Shown: piece after piece, positions 18,645 through 28,059 of the stretch | How the letters are laid out: each line of letters begins with the position of its first letter | How positions within the stretch are numbered: position 1 is the first letter of the stretch | Assembly (NCBI GenBank): GCA_019925095.2 | Contig: CM034390.1 | Location: 37,501-101,500, forward strand | Length of the DNA stretch: 64,000 bases | Reading direction: 5' to 3' | Origin: Dendrolimus kikuchii | Lineage: Eukaryota > Arthropoda > Insecta > Lepidoptera > Lasiocampidae | The notes under the pieces: generated by a model | What the model was told of the DNA's origin: nothing | The model's input: only the letters and a program-made list of their open reading frames with translations | The model's database searches: none | Program-made: the position numbers and the translations under genes

Positions 18645-20866
18645 TAGTCAGACATGCGAGATTCCCCCGTTTCAACCCTCTGTGCACCTCCGGACCTACT
18701 GGCCGGGGGGACAAATTTGGCACGGACGGTGCCGGGCTGGCAGCGCCTCGACATCGTCACGTGATCGGATCTTTTCCCCGCCTCGGCGCACACGACACAG
18801 TGCGCCTTGTCCGACCTGCAGTCTATCAAGATGTGGCCTGGTTGGCCACACCGATAGCACAGGTCGGACCTGTCCCCCCGGCCGTCTGGGCACATCGTCG
18901 TCGAGTGCCCAGCGGCGAGACACCTGTAGCACCTGACCTGGCGCTTCTCATAGGCCTCCACGGCGACTGAGGTGAAGCCTATAAGAAGGTGGCCAGCCTC
19001 AGCCAGGTGCTTCGCCACTGGGATCGGGCACAACACCCACGACGAGCCCAGACCCCCCGCTCCAATGCCGATGCCCGCCGCCCGGATTTGGGAGCGGGGG
19101 CAGTTCCCGACGCGAGCCACCTCGTCTACAATCATTTCCGGGGTGACCGAGTCATCCAGTCCCGTGAGTCGGATTTCGCCCCTCTTCACGGGTCTGGAGA
19201 CCTCAGCCACTCCGGATAACGCCTCATGGAGGAGTCCGGCCACCCGGTCCGCCAAATCCTTACTCTCGGCGCCGGGAGGAAACTCCAGCAGCCGAGAGTC
19301 GTTGGCGGACCGGAGGACCCTGAGCCCCTTCTTAAGCCCAAGGGCGACGACGTCCACGACGCTCCTAGCCTTGGCGAAGACGTCGAAGAACGTCGTCCCC
19401 TTCTTCACGGCTTCCGGTAGCAGGGTTAGCCTGACTACCGGAGACTTTTCCTCCTTGAGGCTCGCCGGGTTTATTCTTCCCGGTGGCCCGCGTCGTCTCT
19501 CCTTCCGTTCCTCCCTACGATCCTCCCGGCGGGAGGTGCGAGGTTGGGCTTGGGGTTGGGCGGGCTGGAGGGGGGCCGACGGGTTCGGTCCCCTGCCCAC
19601 TCCCTTCCCCTTGCCTTTTCCTTTACGGCCCCCTCCCACCACGGTCCACTCGTTGTCCGTGGTGGGGGCGCTCTCAACAGGGGCGGAGAACCCCTGGATC
19701 TGGGATCTTGGAGCCCTCAAGGAGGGAAACTCCTTGCTCCCAGATCCCGAGGGGCCCGCAGACCCAACCTTCTTCGGCGGCGGGCGTGGCGGCCCGGCCT
19801 TAGGAGGAGGGGGGGGAGCCATCTCCACCCTCTCTTCAACCATCATCGCCTCCGTGGGGACGGGGGCGGGAACAATTCCCGAGGGGGGGTTGGAGCCCCC
19901 TTTCTTCTTCTTATCGCCCGCTAGCGGCGGGCGAACGACCTTCGGCGGAGGAAGCCGGTCCTCCAGTACCGCTAGACGGGCGTCAACCAACGTCCCCACC
20001 GAGACGATGATGGCCCTCTGAAAGGCCTCCATGTCAAATTGGGGGGGGGGCACATCCGCAGGGGCAACGGCTTTGGCCGCTGCCCTCATATCACTGAACT
20101 CCCTGCGGTGGGCCTTCAGCTCCGACCGCAGGGAGTCTATCTCCCTTTTGAGCCGGAGGTTTTCGACCGATAACCTCCGGTTTTCTGCGTCCAGGGACCT
20201 CGCCGACAAATTGTCCACGACATCCCCGAGAGTCCCTGCCGCAAGCTTTAGCTTGCGGATGTACCCCCCCTTCAGGTTCCCAGAAGTCTGGGCAACCCTG
20301 AATATGGCCGCCACGTGCGTTTTGGCCAGGGAGAGCAGTTCCTCTGCCCCCATCCTGGCCAGGTCCAGTTCCCTGGGGTCCACGTCCCCCAACACCTCCA
20401 CCACGTCGGAGGAGTCATCCGCTTTGCGGTATGACTCCCCCTTGGACCCCTTCGACCCCTTAGAACCCTTGGACCCCTTGGAGCCCTTTGAGGACGAGGA
20501 GGCCCTAGCAACCTCTGCATTTCTCTGCAGCTGCTGCTGGACCTCCCAGAGCAGGGTCTCCGAGCGAGCCGTGATGTCCTCTGAAGTCGAGAGCCCCCCC
20601 TCCTTTCGAGAGCTGAACTTCAGCACCGCCCCGCGTCCACCACTTTTCGGTCCGCTTCGGCCCTTATAAATGCGCCGAGCGGCTGCGACAACCCTCTTGG
20701 CTGACACGTCCGTGTCAGCCCCAGTATCATCCACATCAGCCCGTCTCCGGGACGACTCGTCGGAGTCGGCTTCAGATCCCCCCCGCGAGCGGGCACTGAG
20801 CCGCCTGCGGGAGGCAATCTTCCCCGCGATCGCCCCGGAAACGGCGCTGGTGTCCGTTTCCTCCAT
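18644..20866 (-). CDS. ORF1 (gag) of element C (740 aa)
   Basis: This is an intact R1-clade ORF1 protein. The start at 20866 (MEETDTSAV) is the first ATG of the frame and aligns with B. Features in order: basic/Ser-rich N-terminus (SARSRGGSE), a short tandem Gly-Ser-Lys repeat (about residues 135-150) encoded by near-identical 9-base units, a coiled coil around LRLKREIDSLRSELKAHR, long Pro/Lys-rich linker, IRLTGLDDSV block, and from residue 645 three knuckles (CYRCLAAGHSTTMC, CYRCGQPGHILIDC, CVVCAEAGKRSDH). It is expected to coat the element RNA and guide the RNP. It ends MSD-stop with the stop sharing a base with the ORF2 start. Confidence 0.92.
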   Translation of the reverse strand: MEETDTSAVSGAIAGKIASRRRLSARSRGGSEADSDESSRRRADVDDTGADTDVSAKRVVAAARRIYKGRSGPKSGGRGAVLKFSSRKEGGLSTSEDITARSETLLWEVQQQLQRNAEVARASSSSKGSKGSKGSKGSKGSKGESYRKADDSSDVVEVLGDVDPRELDLARMGAEELLSLAKTHVAAIFRVAQTSGNLKGGYIRKLKLAAGTLGDVVDNLSARSLDAENRRLSVENLRLKREIDSLRSELKAHRREFSDMRAAAKAVAPADVPPPQFDMEAFQRAIIVSVGTLVDARLAVLEDRLPPPKVVRPPLAGDKKKKGGSNPPSGIVPAPVPTEAMMVEERVEMAPPPPPKAGPPRPPPKKVGSAGPSGSGSKEFPSLRAPRSQIQGFSAPVESAPTTDNEWTVVGGGRKGKGKGKGVGRGPNPSAPLQPAQPQAQPRTSRREDRREERKERRRGPPGRINPASLKEEKSPVVRLTLLPEAVKKGTTFFDVFAKARSVVDVVALGLKKGLRVLRSANDSRLLEFPPGAESKDLADRVAGLLHEALSGVAEVSRPVKRGEIRLTGLDDSVTPEMIVDEVARVGNCPRSQIRAAGIGIGAGGLGSSWVLCPIPVAKHLAEAGHLLIGFTSVAVEAYEKRQVRCYRCLAAGHSTTMCPDGRGDRSDLCYRCGQPGHILIDCRSDKAHCVVCAEAGKRSDHVTMSRRCQPGTVRAKFVPPASRSGGAQRVETGESRMSD

Positions 20867-21175
20867 AGTCAAGGGCCCCCCACTAGGGGGGGGGGCGCCC
20901 CCAGAGTCCAGTAAGCGAGCCGGGTCAACGTTTCAGCAAGAAACAGTCCGAGAAACACGCCAAAGTCAATAAAACACGAAGAAACCAAATCCGAGTAAAG
21001 CCGGGTCAAACCAATAGTGCAGAAATCAAAAATCCTTTAAACAAGCCTAGTCGTCGTCAAAGAATCCGATATCAAGCACAAAACAACAAAAAAGAAAAAC
21101 ACAAAAAGCACGAAAAAATTCGGCATAGATCCCCCTGCATGGACACGTCCGCTCCCTGCGACTGCCGGGAGCATA
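20867..21175 (-). promoter_or_regulatory. 5' UTR of element C
   Basis: This is a ~310-base leader. It is A-rich in its middle and GC-rich at both ends (a run of eight or nine Gs near 20885, with an inverted CCCCCCAC partner). It carries no 5S-like sequence, unlike B. The boundary is where AACCT units begin. Confidence 0.6.
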
Positions 21176-21250
21176 CTAACCTAACCTAACCTAACCTAAC
21201 CTAACCTAACCTAACCTAACCTAACCTAACCTAACCTAACCTAACCTAAC
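21176..21250 (+). repeat. Telomeric (CCTAA)n block at the 5' end of C
   Basis: Fifteen perfect units of the insect telomere repeat run without a break into the variant array. The change from CCTAA to CCAAA occurs within one unit at about 21250. Confidence 0.95.
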
Positions 21251-23263
21251 CAAACCAAACCAAACCAAACCAAACCAAACCAAACCAAACCAAACCAAAC
21301 CAAACCAAACCAAACCAAACCAAACCAAACCAAACCAAACCAAACCAAACCAAACCAAACCAAACCAAACCAAACCAAACCAAACCAAACCAAACCAAAC
21401 CAAACCAAACCAAACCAAACCAAACCAAACCAAACCAAACCAAACCAAACCAAACCAAACCAAACCAAACCAAACCAAACCAAACCAAACCAAACCAAAC
21501 CAAACCAAACCAAACCAAACCAAACCAAACCAAACCAAACCAAACCAAACCAAACCAAACCAAACCAAACCAAACCAAACCAAACCAAACCAAACCAAAC
21601 CAAACCAAACCAAACCAAACCAAACCAAACCAAACCAAACCAAACCAAACCAAACCAAACCAAACCAAACCAAACCAAACCAAAGCAAACCAAACCAAAC
21701 CAAACCAAACCAAACCAAACCAAACCAAACCAAACCAAACCAAACCAAACCAAACCAAACCAAACCAAACCAAACCAAACCAAACCAAACCAAACCAAAC
21801 CAAACCAAACCAAACCAAACCAAACCAAACCAAACCAAACCAAACCAAACCAAACCAAACCAAACCAAACCAAACCAAACCAAACCAAACCAAACCAAAC
21901 CAAACCAAACCAAACCAAACCAAACCAAACCAAACCAAACCAAACCAAACCAAACCAAACCAAACCAAACCAAACCAAACCAAACCAAAGCAAACCAAAC
22001 CAAACCAAACCAAACCAAACCAAACCAAACCAAACCAAACCAAACCAAACCAAACCAAACCAAACCAAACCAAACCAAACCAAACCAAACCAAACCAAAC
22101 CAAACCAAACCAAACCAAACCAAACCAAACCAAACCAAACCAAACCAAACCAAACCAAACCAAACCAAACCAAACCAAACCAAACCAAACCAAACCAAAC
22201 CAAACCAAACCAAACCAAACCAAACCAAACCAAAACAAACCAAACCAAACCAAACCAAACCAAACCAAACCAAACCAAACCAAACCAAACCAAACCAAAC
22301 CAAACCAAACCAAACCAAACCAAACCAAACCAAACCAAACCAAACCAAACCAAACCAAACCAAACCAAACCAAACCAAACCAAACCAAACCAAACCAAAC
22401 CACACCAAACCAAACCAAACCAAACCAAACCAAACCAAACCAAACCACCAAACCAAACCAAACCAAACCAAACCAAACCAAACCAAACCAAACCAAACCA
22501 AACCAAACCAAACCAAACCAAACCAAACCAAACCAAACCAAACCAAACCAAACCAAACCAAACCAAACCAAACCAAACCAAACCAAACCAAACCAAACCA
22601 AACCAAACCAAACCAAACCAAACCAAACCAAACCAAACCAAACCAAACCAAACCAAACCAAACCAAACCAAACCAAACCAAACCAAACCAAACCAAACCA
22701 AACCAAACCAAACCAAACCAAACCAAACCAAACCAAACCAAACCAAACCAAACCAAACCAAACCAAACCAAACCAAACCAAACCAAACCAAACCAAACCA
22801 AACCAAACCAAACCAAACCAAACCAAACCAAGCCAAACCAAACCAAACCAAACCAAACCAAACCAAACCAAACCAAACCAAACCAAACCAAACCAAACCA
22901 AACCAAACCAAACCAAACCAAACCAAACCAAACCAAACCAAACCAAACCAAACCAAACCAAACCAAACCAAACCAAACCAAACCAAACCAAACCAAACCA
23001 AACCAAACCAAACCAAACCAAACCAAACCAAACCAAACCAAACCAAACCAAACCAAACCAAACCAAACCAAACCAAACCAAACCAAACCAAACCAAACCA
23101 AACCAAACCAAACCAAACCAAACCAAACCAACCCAAACCAAACCAAACCAAACCAAACCAAACCAAACCAAACCAAACCAAACCAAACCAAACCAAACCA
23201 AACCAAACCAAACCAAACCAAACCAAACCAAACCAAACCAAACCAAACCAAACCAAACCAAAA
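21251..23263 (+). repeat. Variant telomeric array (CCAAA)n, about 2 kb
   Basis: About 400 tandem copies of AACCA (TTTGG/TGGTT on the other strand) are present, a single-base variant of the telomere unit. The array is extremely uniform. I see isolated changes near 21684, 21989, 22235, 22403, 22832 and 23132, and one 3-base phase shift at about 22446-22449. It begins in phase with true telomeric repeats and ends at a unique sequence (AAAACCAGTGATA). All three minus-strand frames are open only because a 5-base unit repeats every three units into a Trp-Phe-Gly-Leu-Val pattern; it is not a gene. Confidence 0.97.
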
Positions 23264-23606
23264 CCAGTGATATTTAGTTTCTGGTGTATTGCAAACCATA
23301 CCACTACAACTTTCAGCACAGCGACATCTGTTGTGTATCGGCAGGATTCGTACGGTCGATGGACGTTTACGGGGCCCGAAACACTGCGATACTACGATCC
23401 GATAGGCGCAGCGACTACGGGTCGTCAGGGCGATAAAGGAACGTACCCATCATACTACGTGAGTTTTTTTTTTTTTTTTTTTTTTTTTGGAGTAATTCAT
23501 AAGTATGGTATATAATATGCATGACGGCACACCCACAGGTTTTAGTGGGTATTCCTAACTGGGGCATGGCACCAGTTCCGACTGGGCATGCTGTATTTCA
23601 CATATT
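23264..23606. other. Junction region between satellite and first gene
   Basis: No gene is visible. It contains a 25-base T run (23464-23488) and, at 23541-23551, TTTAGTGGGTA. That is the exact reverse complement of the TACCCACTAAA motif in the telomeric LINE 3' UTRs, so a degraded 3' end of a related element in the opposite orientation may lie here. Confidence 0.4.
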
Positions 23607-23624
23607 TTGATGAATATGAACTCA

Positions 23625-23630
23625 TTTATT
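23625..23630 (-). terminator. Polyadenylation signal AATAAA
   Basis: TTTATT on the plus strand gives AATAAA on the minus strand, 44 bases beyond the stop codon of the gene at 23675. This spacing is normal for an insect 3' UTR and supports that gene being real. Confidence 0.5.
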
Positions 23631-23674
23631 GATTACAAAAATATAACAAAGTTGCACACACACGCACGAGCTAC

Positions 23675-24904
23675 CTACGCATCGGCATCGACCGCGAGGG
23701 TCCGAGTGGGGAAGGGTCGGGGGGTCGGGGACTTCGGGGCTGGGCACCTTCCTGACTCCTGTGTCTTCTTCACGTCGCCTTTCGGTGTGGGACTGGGGGG
23801 ACCTTTAGTTTTCGTTGGTTTGTTGACTTCCTTGTTCTCTCGTGAATCGCATGTGTCGTCCTTCCGACGGCATCCACTGATTTTCTTTTTAATCTCCTCA
23901 ATAGACAGCCAGGAATCGCGGCGCCCGCCCGCCTCGGAGGTGCTCATTGTCGCGAGAGTGGAGACCGGGCGGTAGTTCGCGTCTCCGGCGAATCCCTCGG
24001 CGGTCCTTTCGAGCGACACGGCGACCGTGACGCGCCGCGCCCCCTCAGGGATGTCGAGGTCGAGCCGCCCGCCGCTCGTGCTCCGGGGGCGGCCGGGGCG
24101 CGGCACCACGCGGCCCTGCCCCGCTTCTTTCAGCCGGCTCCTGTCACTCATGATCGTCGTCACTACGTCGGCAGTCGTACCTGTCTTCTTGTCGTCGCCG
24201 GTTGGAGTGCATTTTCCTCCGTTTGACTTTTCACTAACACGAAGGTGAGCGGTCGAAGTGTGAAGATTTCGTCCGCTAGGAGGTTTCTTCGAGACGGTCG
24301 CCCTACTTCGGAGACGTTCAACGAGGGTCTGCGGGCGACACCGGACGGGCTCAGTGATCCTTTTCGGCGGGTCGTTGCACCAATTTTGAACACCTACGGG
24401 GTGGCTTCCGGTGACGGACGTCAGAGCCGCCAAAGTGCGTCTGTTCTCAGACCGGGGGTCAGGGAGAGAGTCGTCGCCGCGTCTGTCCACTTCGAGCAAG
24501 ACACGTGGCCGATGTGCGCAGGGATCGACACGGCTCCCGTCGTATATCTGGCAACCGCGGTCAGGGGTGAGCGTGACGCAGCGGGGCGCGGGCGGCCGCC
24601 GACCGGCCCCGCAGTGCACCCGCTCCCCTGCTCGCGTCGGCTGCACCGTGTATTGGCGGGCGTCGGTGGCGACTGCACACTCCCGCTCGGTTCCCGGCGA
24701 GTAGGTGGCAGCGGGGGCGGCGGGGCGCGGGGCGGCCTCCTCGGCGGCGACCTCTCGCTCGTAGTCCCGACGGCGAGCGAGCTCCGCGGCTGCGAGTCGC
24801 CTGGCGACGCGGTCATTTTCCTCCCCGCAGCCGCCCTCTCGTATCGATGCGGTTTCGTTGTCATCGTGCAGCTCGCAGCCAACTCTCGCCACCTTAAATG
24901 CCAC
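23675..24904 (-). CDS. Large 3' exon of an unrecognised gene (about 409 codons)
   Basis: I do not recognise the protein. The frame is open for 1.2 kb in GC-rich sequence with strong third-position GC, unlike the AT-rich flanks. The N-terminal part is Arg/Ala/Glu-rich and probably helical (VARRLAAAELARRRDYEREV), with scattered cysteines. The middle has basic Ser/Thr/Pro-rich stretches. Near the C-terminus is a short helix (DSWLSIEEIKKKISGC) followed by a Lys/Pro/Thr-rich tail ending DADA. An AATAAA lies 44 bases downstream. The left edge of the exon is uncertain: the frame has no ATG near 24904, so an upstream exon is expected. No mobile-element motif was seen. Low sequence complexity leaves some chance that the lower half is not translated. 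Confidence 0.45.
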   Translation of the reverse strand: MAFKVARVGCELHDDNETASIREGGCGEENDRVARRLAAAELARRRDYEREVAAEEAAPRPAAPAATYSPGTERECAVATDARQYTVQPTRAGERVHCGAGRRPPAPRCVTLTPDRGCQIYDGSRVDPCAHRPRVLLEVDRRGDDSLPDPRSENRRTLAALTSVTGSHPVGVQNWCNDPPKRITEPVRCRPQTLVERLRSRATVSKKPPSGRNLHTSTAHLRVSEKSNGGKCTPTGDDKKTGTTADVVTTIMSDRSRLKEAGQGRVVPRPGRPRSTSGGRLDLDIPEGARRVTVAVSLERTAEGFAGDANYRPVSTLATMSTSEAGGRRDSWLSIEEIKKKISGCRRKDDTCDSRENKEVNKPTKTKGPPSPTPKGDVKKTQESGRCPAPKSPTPRPFPTRTLAVDADA

Positions 24905-24965
24905 GCAGTTTTATAAGTTAAGACATTCAATATTATGTAGTACGAGGCTACCGCGGAAGCGACCG

Positions 24966-25415
24966 TTACTGACCGGCCGAGTGATGTTGGCGCGATCGCA
25001 GGTGAGCGGGGGTTCGGGCACGGGGTCGGGGCACGGCGGGCGCCGGGAGCGTGCCGGCGGGCAGCACACGACGCGCAGCGCGCGCGCCTCTTGCTGGGCG
25101 CGGGCGCGGCACTCGGGTTGCGCCTTGGGCGCGTACGGCGGGCAGACCGGCGTCGGGCGCTGCGCACACCCGCCGCTCGTCAGCCTCACCGGTGTGCCCT
25201 GCGCAAGTTTTGTTTGAAAGTGAGGCACGATGGTCGATGAGTACGTCGGAATCGTACGCACCTGTGCGATTCTCTGGATAACTCGTGCGGGTGCGTGCAG
25301 CTTCATCGCGACGCATGTTCTGAGTGCGATTTCACCCGCGACGGCCATGGCCGTCGACAGGTGCACTCACGGTGGTCACGCCGGGCGCCGCGATCGCGTC
25401 GGTCGCGTACTTCAT
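24966..25415 (-). CDS. Putative 5' exons of the unrecognised gene (structure unresolved)
   Basis: An ATG at 25415 opens a short frame (MKYATDAIAAPGVTT) that runs exactly to a strong donor GTGAGT at 25370. Downstream, two frames are open through the GC-rich block. One is Cys/Pro-rich (HAPARVIQRIAQVRTIPTYS and CPPYAPKAQPECRARAQQE), the other Arg/Ala-rich. I cannot decide which is used or where the splice sites fall. The first looks more protein-like because its cysteines and prolines are regularly spaced. Linking this block to the exon at 23675-24904 rests on strand, proximity and base composition only. Confidence 0.3.
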
Positions 25416-26060
25416 AGACACGCAAAAAAATGAATACAAGTGCGTCGGTCGGAGCGCATCGATACAATCGTGTTCCGCCAGATTCATGTCGAGCAATGAA
25501 TCGACGATCGTCCATGCTCCGTCGTCTGGCCACGAACGCCAGAACAGTATTTAAGCCAAAATATTGTAAAAACTTGTAGGAGTCGTATTTGTTATTATAA
25601 ATGAACCATATGACAGAAGTAGTCCATAACCGTATATTCTTTGATCTAGTAATCGGAAGTCATATAAGTGGATGTCAACGTAGTTAAAGTGGCATTTATT
25701 ATCAAGCTAACGATTATCGGAAATGGAGTAACCTAAAATAAACGGAAGTTGCAAGTTAATGCGGATGGCGGATGTTGGTTTGATGAAGGAAGTGAAGGGC
25801 CAAAGCATTGCCGGATGGTGTCACTGCGGCGCGCTACGAGGACCTTTCAAATATGCGGTGTTCGGGCAAAGGGGGGACAGTCTACAACCAGTAGTCCACA
25901 ACTACAGTCGTCTACACGGGTAGTCTGAAGCAGTCTTGGACCAGGAGCACTTACTATATTGTGGTCGTTAATTACTATCTGATAATCGCAGTATACTTTG
26001 AGGGCAAATTGCACGAGTATGACACTTAGTAATGATGTTAAAAGACATTTTTCAAACATT
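25416..26060. other. Intergenic, no gene seen
   Basis: The sequence is AT-rich between two minus-strand genes. A T12 run at about 26060-26072 lies just past the dynein gene stop. No repeat family or RNA gene was recognised. Confidence 0.5.
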
Positions 26061-26102
26061 TTTTTTTTTTTTCAGCAAAACGAGCAAGTGTCTTGGACGC
26101 GG

Positions 26103-28059
26103 TCAAATGGCGGCGAGCTCCTTCTTGACGTGCTGCAGGTACTGTTGCGCGGCTTCGGCCAGGTCGCGGTCCCCCAGCGTCGGCTCCAGCTCGCCGACGG
26201 AGCCCTTGGGGCTGCCCTCCTCCGCCTGCCGCTGCTTCAGGCGGATCTCGCGGAGGCGCGCCTCCAGGATGCGCTCGCGCTTCGCCTCGCGCTCGAACAT
26301 CGCGGTCAGGAGGACCTTGTCGTTCTTCTCGGACTGCGCCATGTTCGCGGACACCTCTAGCATGTACACGTTGCCCTTCCGGCTGCCACACGCGACGAGG
26401 GTGCCGGCTTCGTGGACTTTGACCCTTAGGAGCGGCTCCTCGCACACTTGCATCGTGAGCACCGGCTCGTGCTGGCGGCGCAGCAGATCCCACAGCGCGA
26501 TCACGCCGTCCCACTGCGTCAGCAGCATCAGGGAGAGCCTGCGAACATTATTACACCGAGAAAGAAAAACGAGCGGAAGACTTACTCGGTGGATAACCAC
26601 CTACCACATAACGTCGCCTGTTCTGCGACACCAGAGGCAAGAAGTGCGAACCTGGTGGGACTCCAGGTGCCTGAAGTTATCTTCATTCGGTGCGGCGGTG
26701 ACCACACGATGGCCGATTCGCGGCAGTCGTCGCTCCACACGCGCGCCGTCCAGTCGCCGACCGTAAGGAAATTCTTTAGAAATCCGGGGTTGCGCTCCAG
26801 AGACCACACCGGCCCCAAGTGGGCGTGGAACTGAAACACAATAGTCGAGGGCAAAGGCTGCCAAATACATAGGAGTGGCTATGTCAGGAGAGGGCCTCAC
26901 CTTGGCTGGAAGTTTCTCCATGGGGGTCTTCCCTTTTCTGTTGCCGGTGATGACGTAGCCGTTTTCTGTGCCTACCATGAAGCGAGTGGGGATGGTGGGC
27001 TCGAACTCGAGGACGCTCGCTCCGTTCGCGTTGGCCATGCTTTGCACGTCGAAGGAGGACTTCACCACGTCCATGATCATTTCTTCGGTGGGCTCGCTCA
27101 TATCGCGCATGTCCCACCATTTGACGGCGCCGTCGGGCCCGCTCGAGAAGAACTCCCGCCCGGACTTGGCGTTGATGAAGACGACGCTGCGCGCGTACTC
27201 CCTGTGCGCCGCGTGGGGCGCGCACAGCAGTTGCGGCGCTCCCCCCGTGCGCTGGTCCCACGTGCACACCTGCCCGTTCATGAGGCCCCCTGCGAGCACG
27301 GTCGGGTCGCGCGCGTTGTACTGCAGGTCGAGGAGGGAGCAGGGCGGCTTGATCGTCACCTCCGGAAAGTTAGCGTTCTCCAAATCCCAAACGTACGAGT
27401 CGACAGGTGCTCGAGGCCTGCGATTGAAGTCCACGTCCAGGTAGGCGACCGCAAACCGGTGCCCGCTGTCGGGTTGCCAGCTGATGGAGCTGACCGGCCT
27501 GGTGGGCCCGACGCCGCCGCCGTCGCGGTACACGTTCACCGTGCGGCAGCTGTTCCGCTCGAGCGCCGGCTGCGCCGCCATCTCCGCATAGTACGTCTGG
27601 TACATGTCGATGGCGTTGTTCTGCAGCACGTAGTGGTCCACACCCTGCGAATGAGTCCGATTAGCGACGCGCGCTCGGTGCGAGTGAACCGCGAGAGAAG
27701 TGCAAAGCCCTCACCGGCGCGCACGCCATGACGCAGTGAATGTAGCCGTCGTCCTTCTCGATCTTCCTGCGGTAGCGCTGCGTGGCCTCGGGGTCCAGCA
27801 CGTTCACGTCCTTGGGCCAGCCGCCCTCCGCGTGGTTGGCGCCGGTGTTTGCATACTCCGCCCTGATGGTGTTGACCAGGTGCTCGGCGAAGTCGGGCGC
27901 GTGCTGCGTGGGCTGGTGCACGGGGTTGCGAAGGATGTACTGCCGGTGCTCGGCCGCGTTCACGTGGACGGAGTCGCACAGCTCGGGCCCCTGCTCGCAG
28001 AACATCGGCTGCCGCCCGAAGTCGCACCGCAGCTTTGTGTACGAATACGCTATGTCCAT
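26103..28059 (-). CDS. Dnai2: Axonemal dynein intermediate chain 2 (DNAI2 family), 4 exons, 567 aa
   Basis: DNAI2 is a WD-repeat intermediate chain of the outer dynein arm in cilia and flagella; in a moth it would act mainly in sperm tails. Exons: 28059-27715, 27644-26901, 26830-26652 and 26538-26103, joined by GT/AG introns of 70, 70 and 113 bases. Phases are consistent and give one 567-residue frame. Diagnostic blocks shared with vertebrate DNAI2 include EGGWPKDVN, QNNAIDMY, SYVWDLENAN, KWWDMRDMSEPTE, PTRFMVGTENG, NFLTVGDWTARVWSDD and the end of the propeller MFEREAKRERILEAR. The exon 3-4 junction splits an Arg codon and restores the WSPTR-LSLMLLTQWDG block. Vertebrate proteins are ~600 aa; the acidic tail is shorter here. 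The start matches the family N-terminus (MDIAYSYTK). No promoter motif was recognised. Confidence 0.93.

Larger units (their letters stand above)
15136..21175 (-). mobile_element. SART/TRAS-like telomeric LINE, copy C (both ORFs open)
   Basis: Reading right to left, the 5' end at 21175 abuts AACCT repeats. ORF1 runs 20866-18644, ORF2 18644-15489, and the 3' UTR to 15144. A short A7 tail (T run 15137-15143) then touches element B. Both ORFs are uninterrupted, so this is the best candidate in the window for an autonomous, possibly active element and for the source of trans-acting polymerase for family A. The tail is much shorter than those of A3 and B. Confidence 0.9.

Noticed and set aside
21236..23319. 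Three overlapping minus-strand frames of ~690 codons made of a repeated Trp-Phe-Gly-Leu-Val pattern
   Set aside because: They are produced by the 5-base satellite, which has no stop in any phase; all three frames are equally open, so there is no coding signal.
26038..26514. Alternate minus-strand frame (158 codons) over DNAI2 exon 4
   Set aside because: The frame that matches DNAI2 (WD propeller end and MFERE helix) is clearly the coding one.
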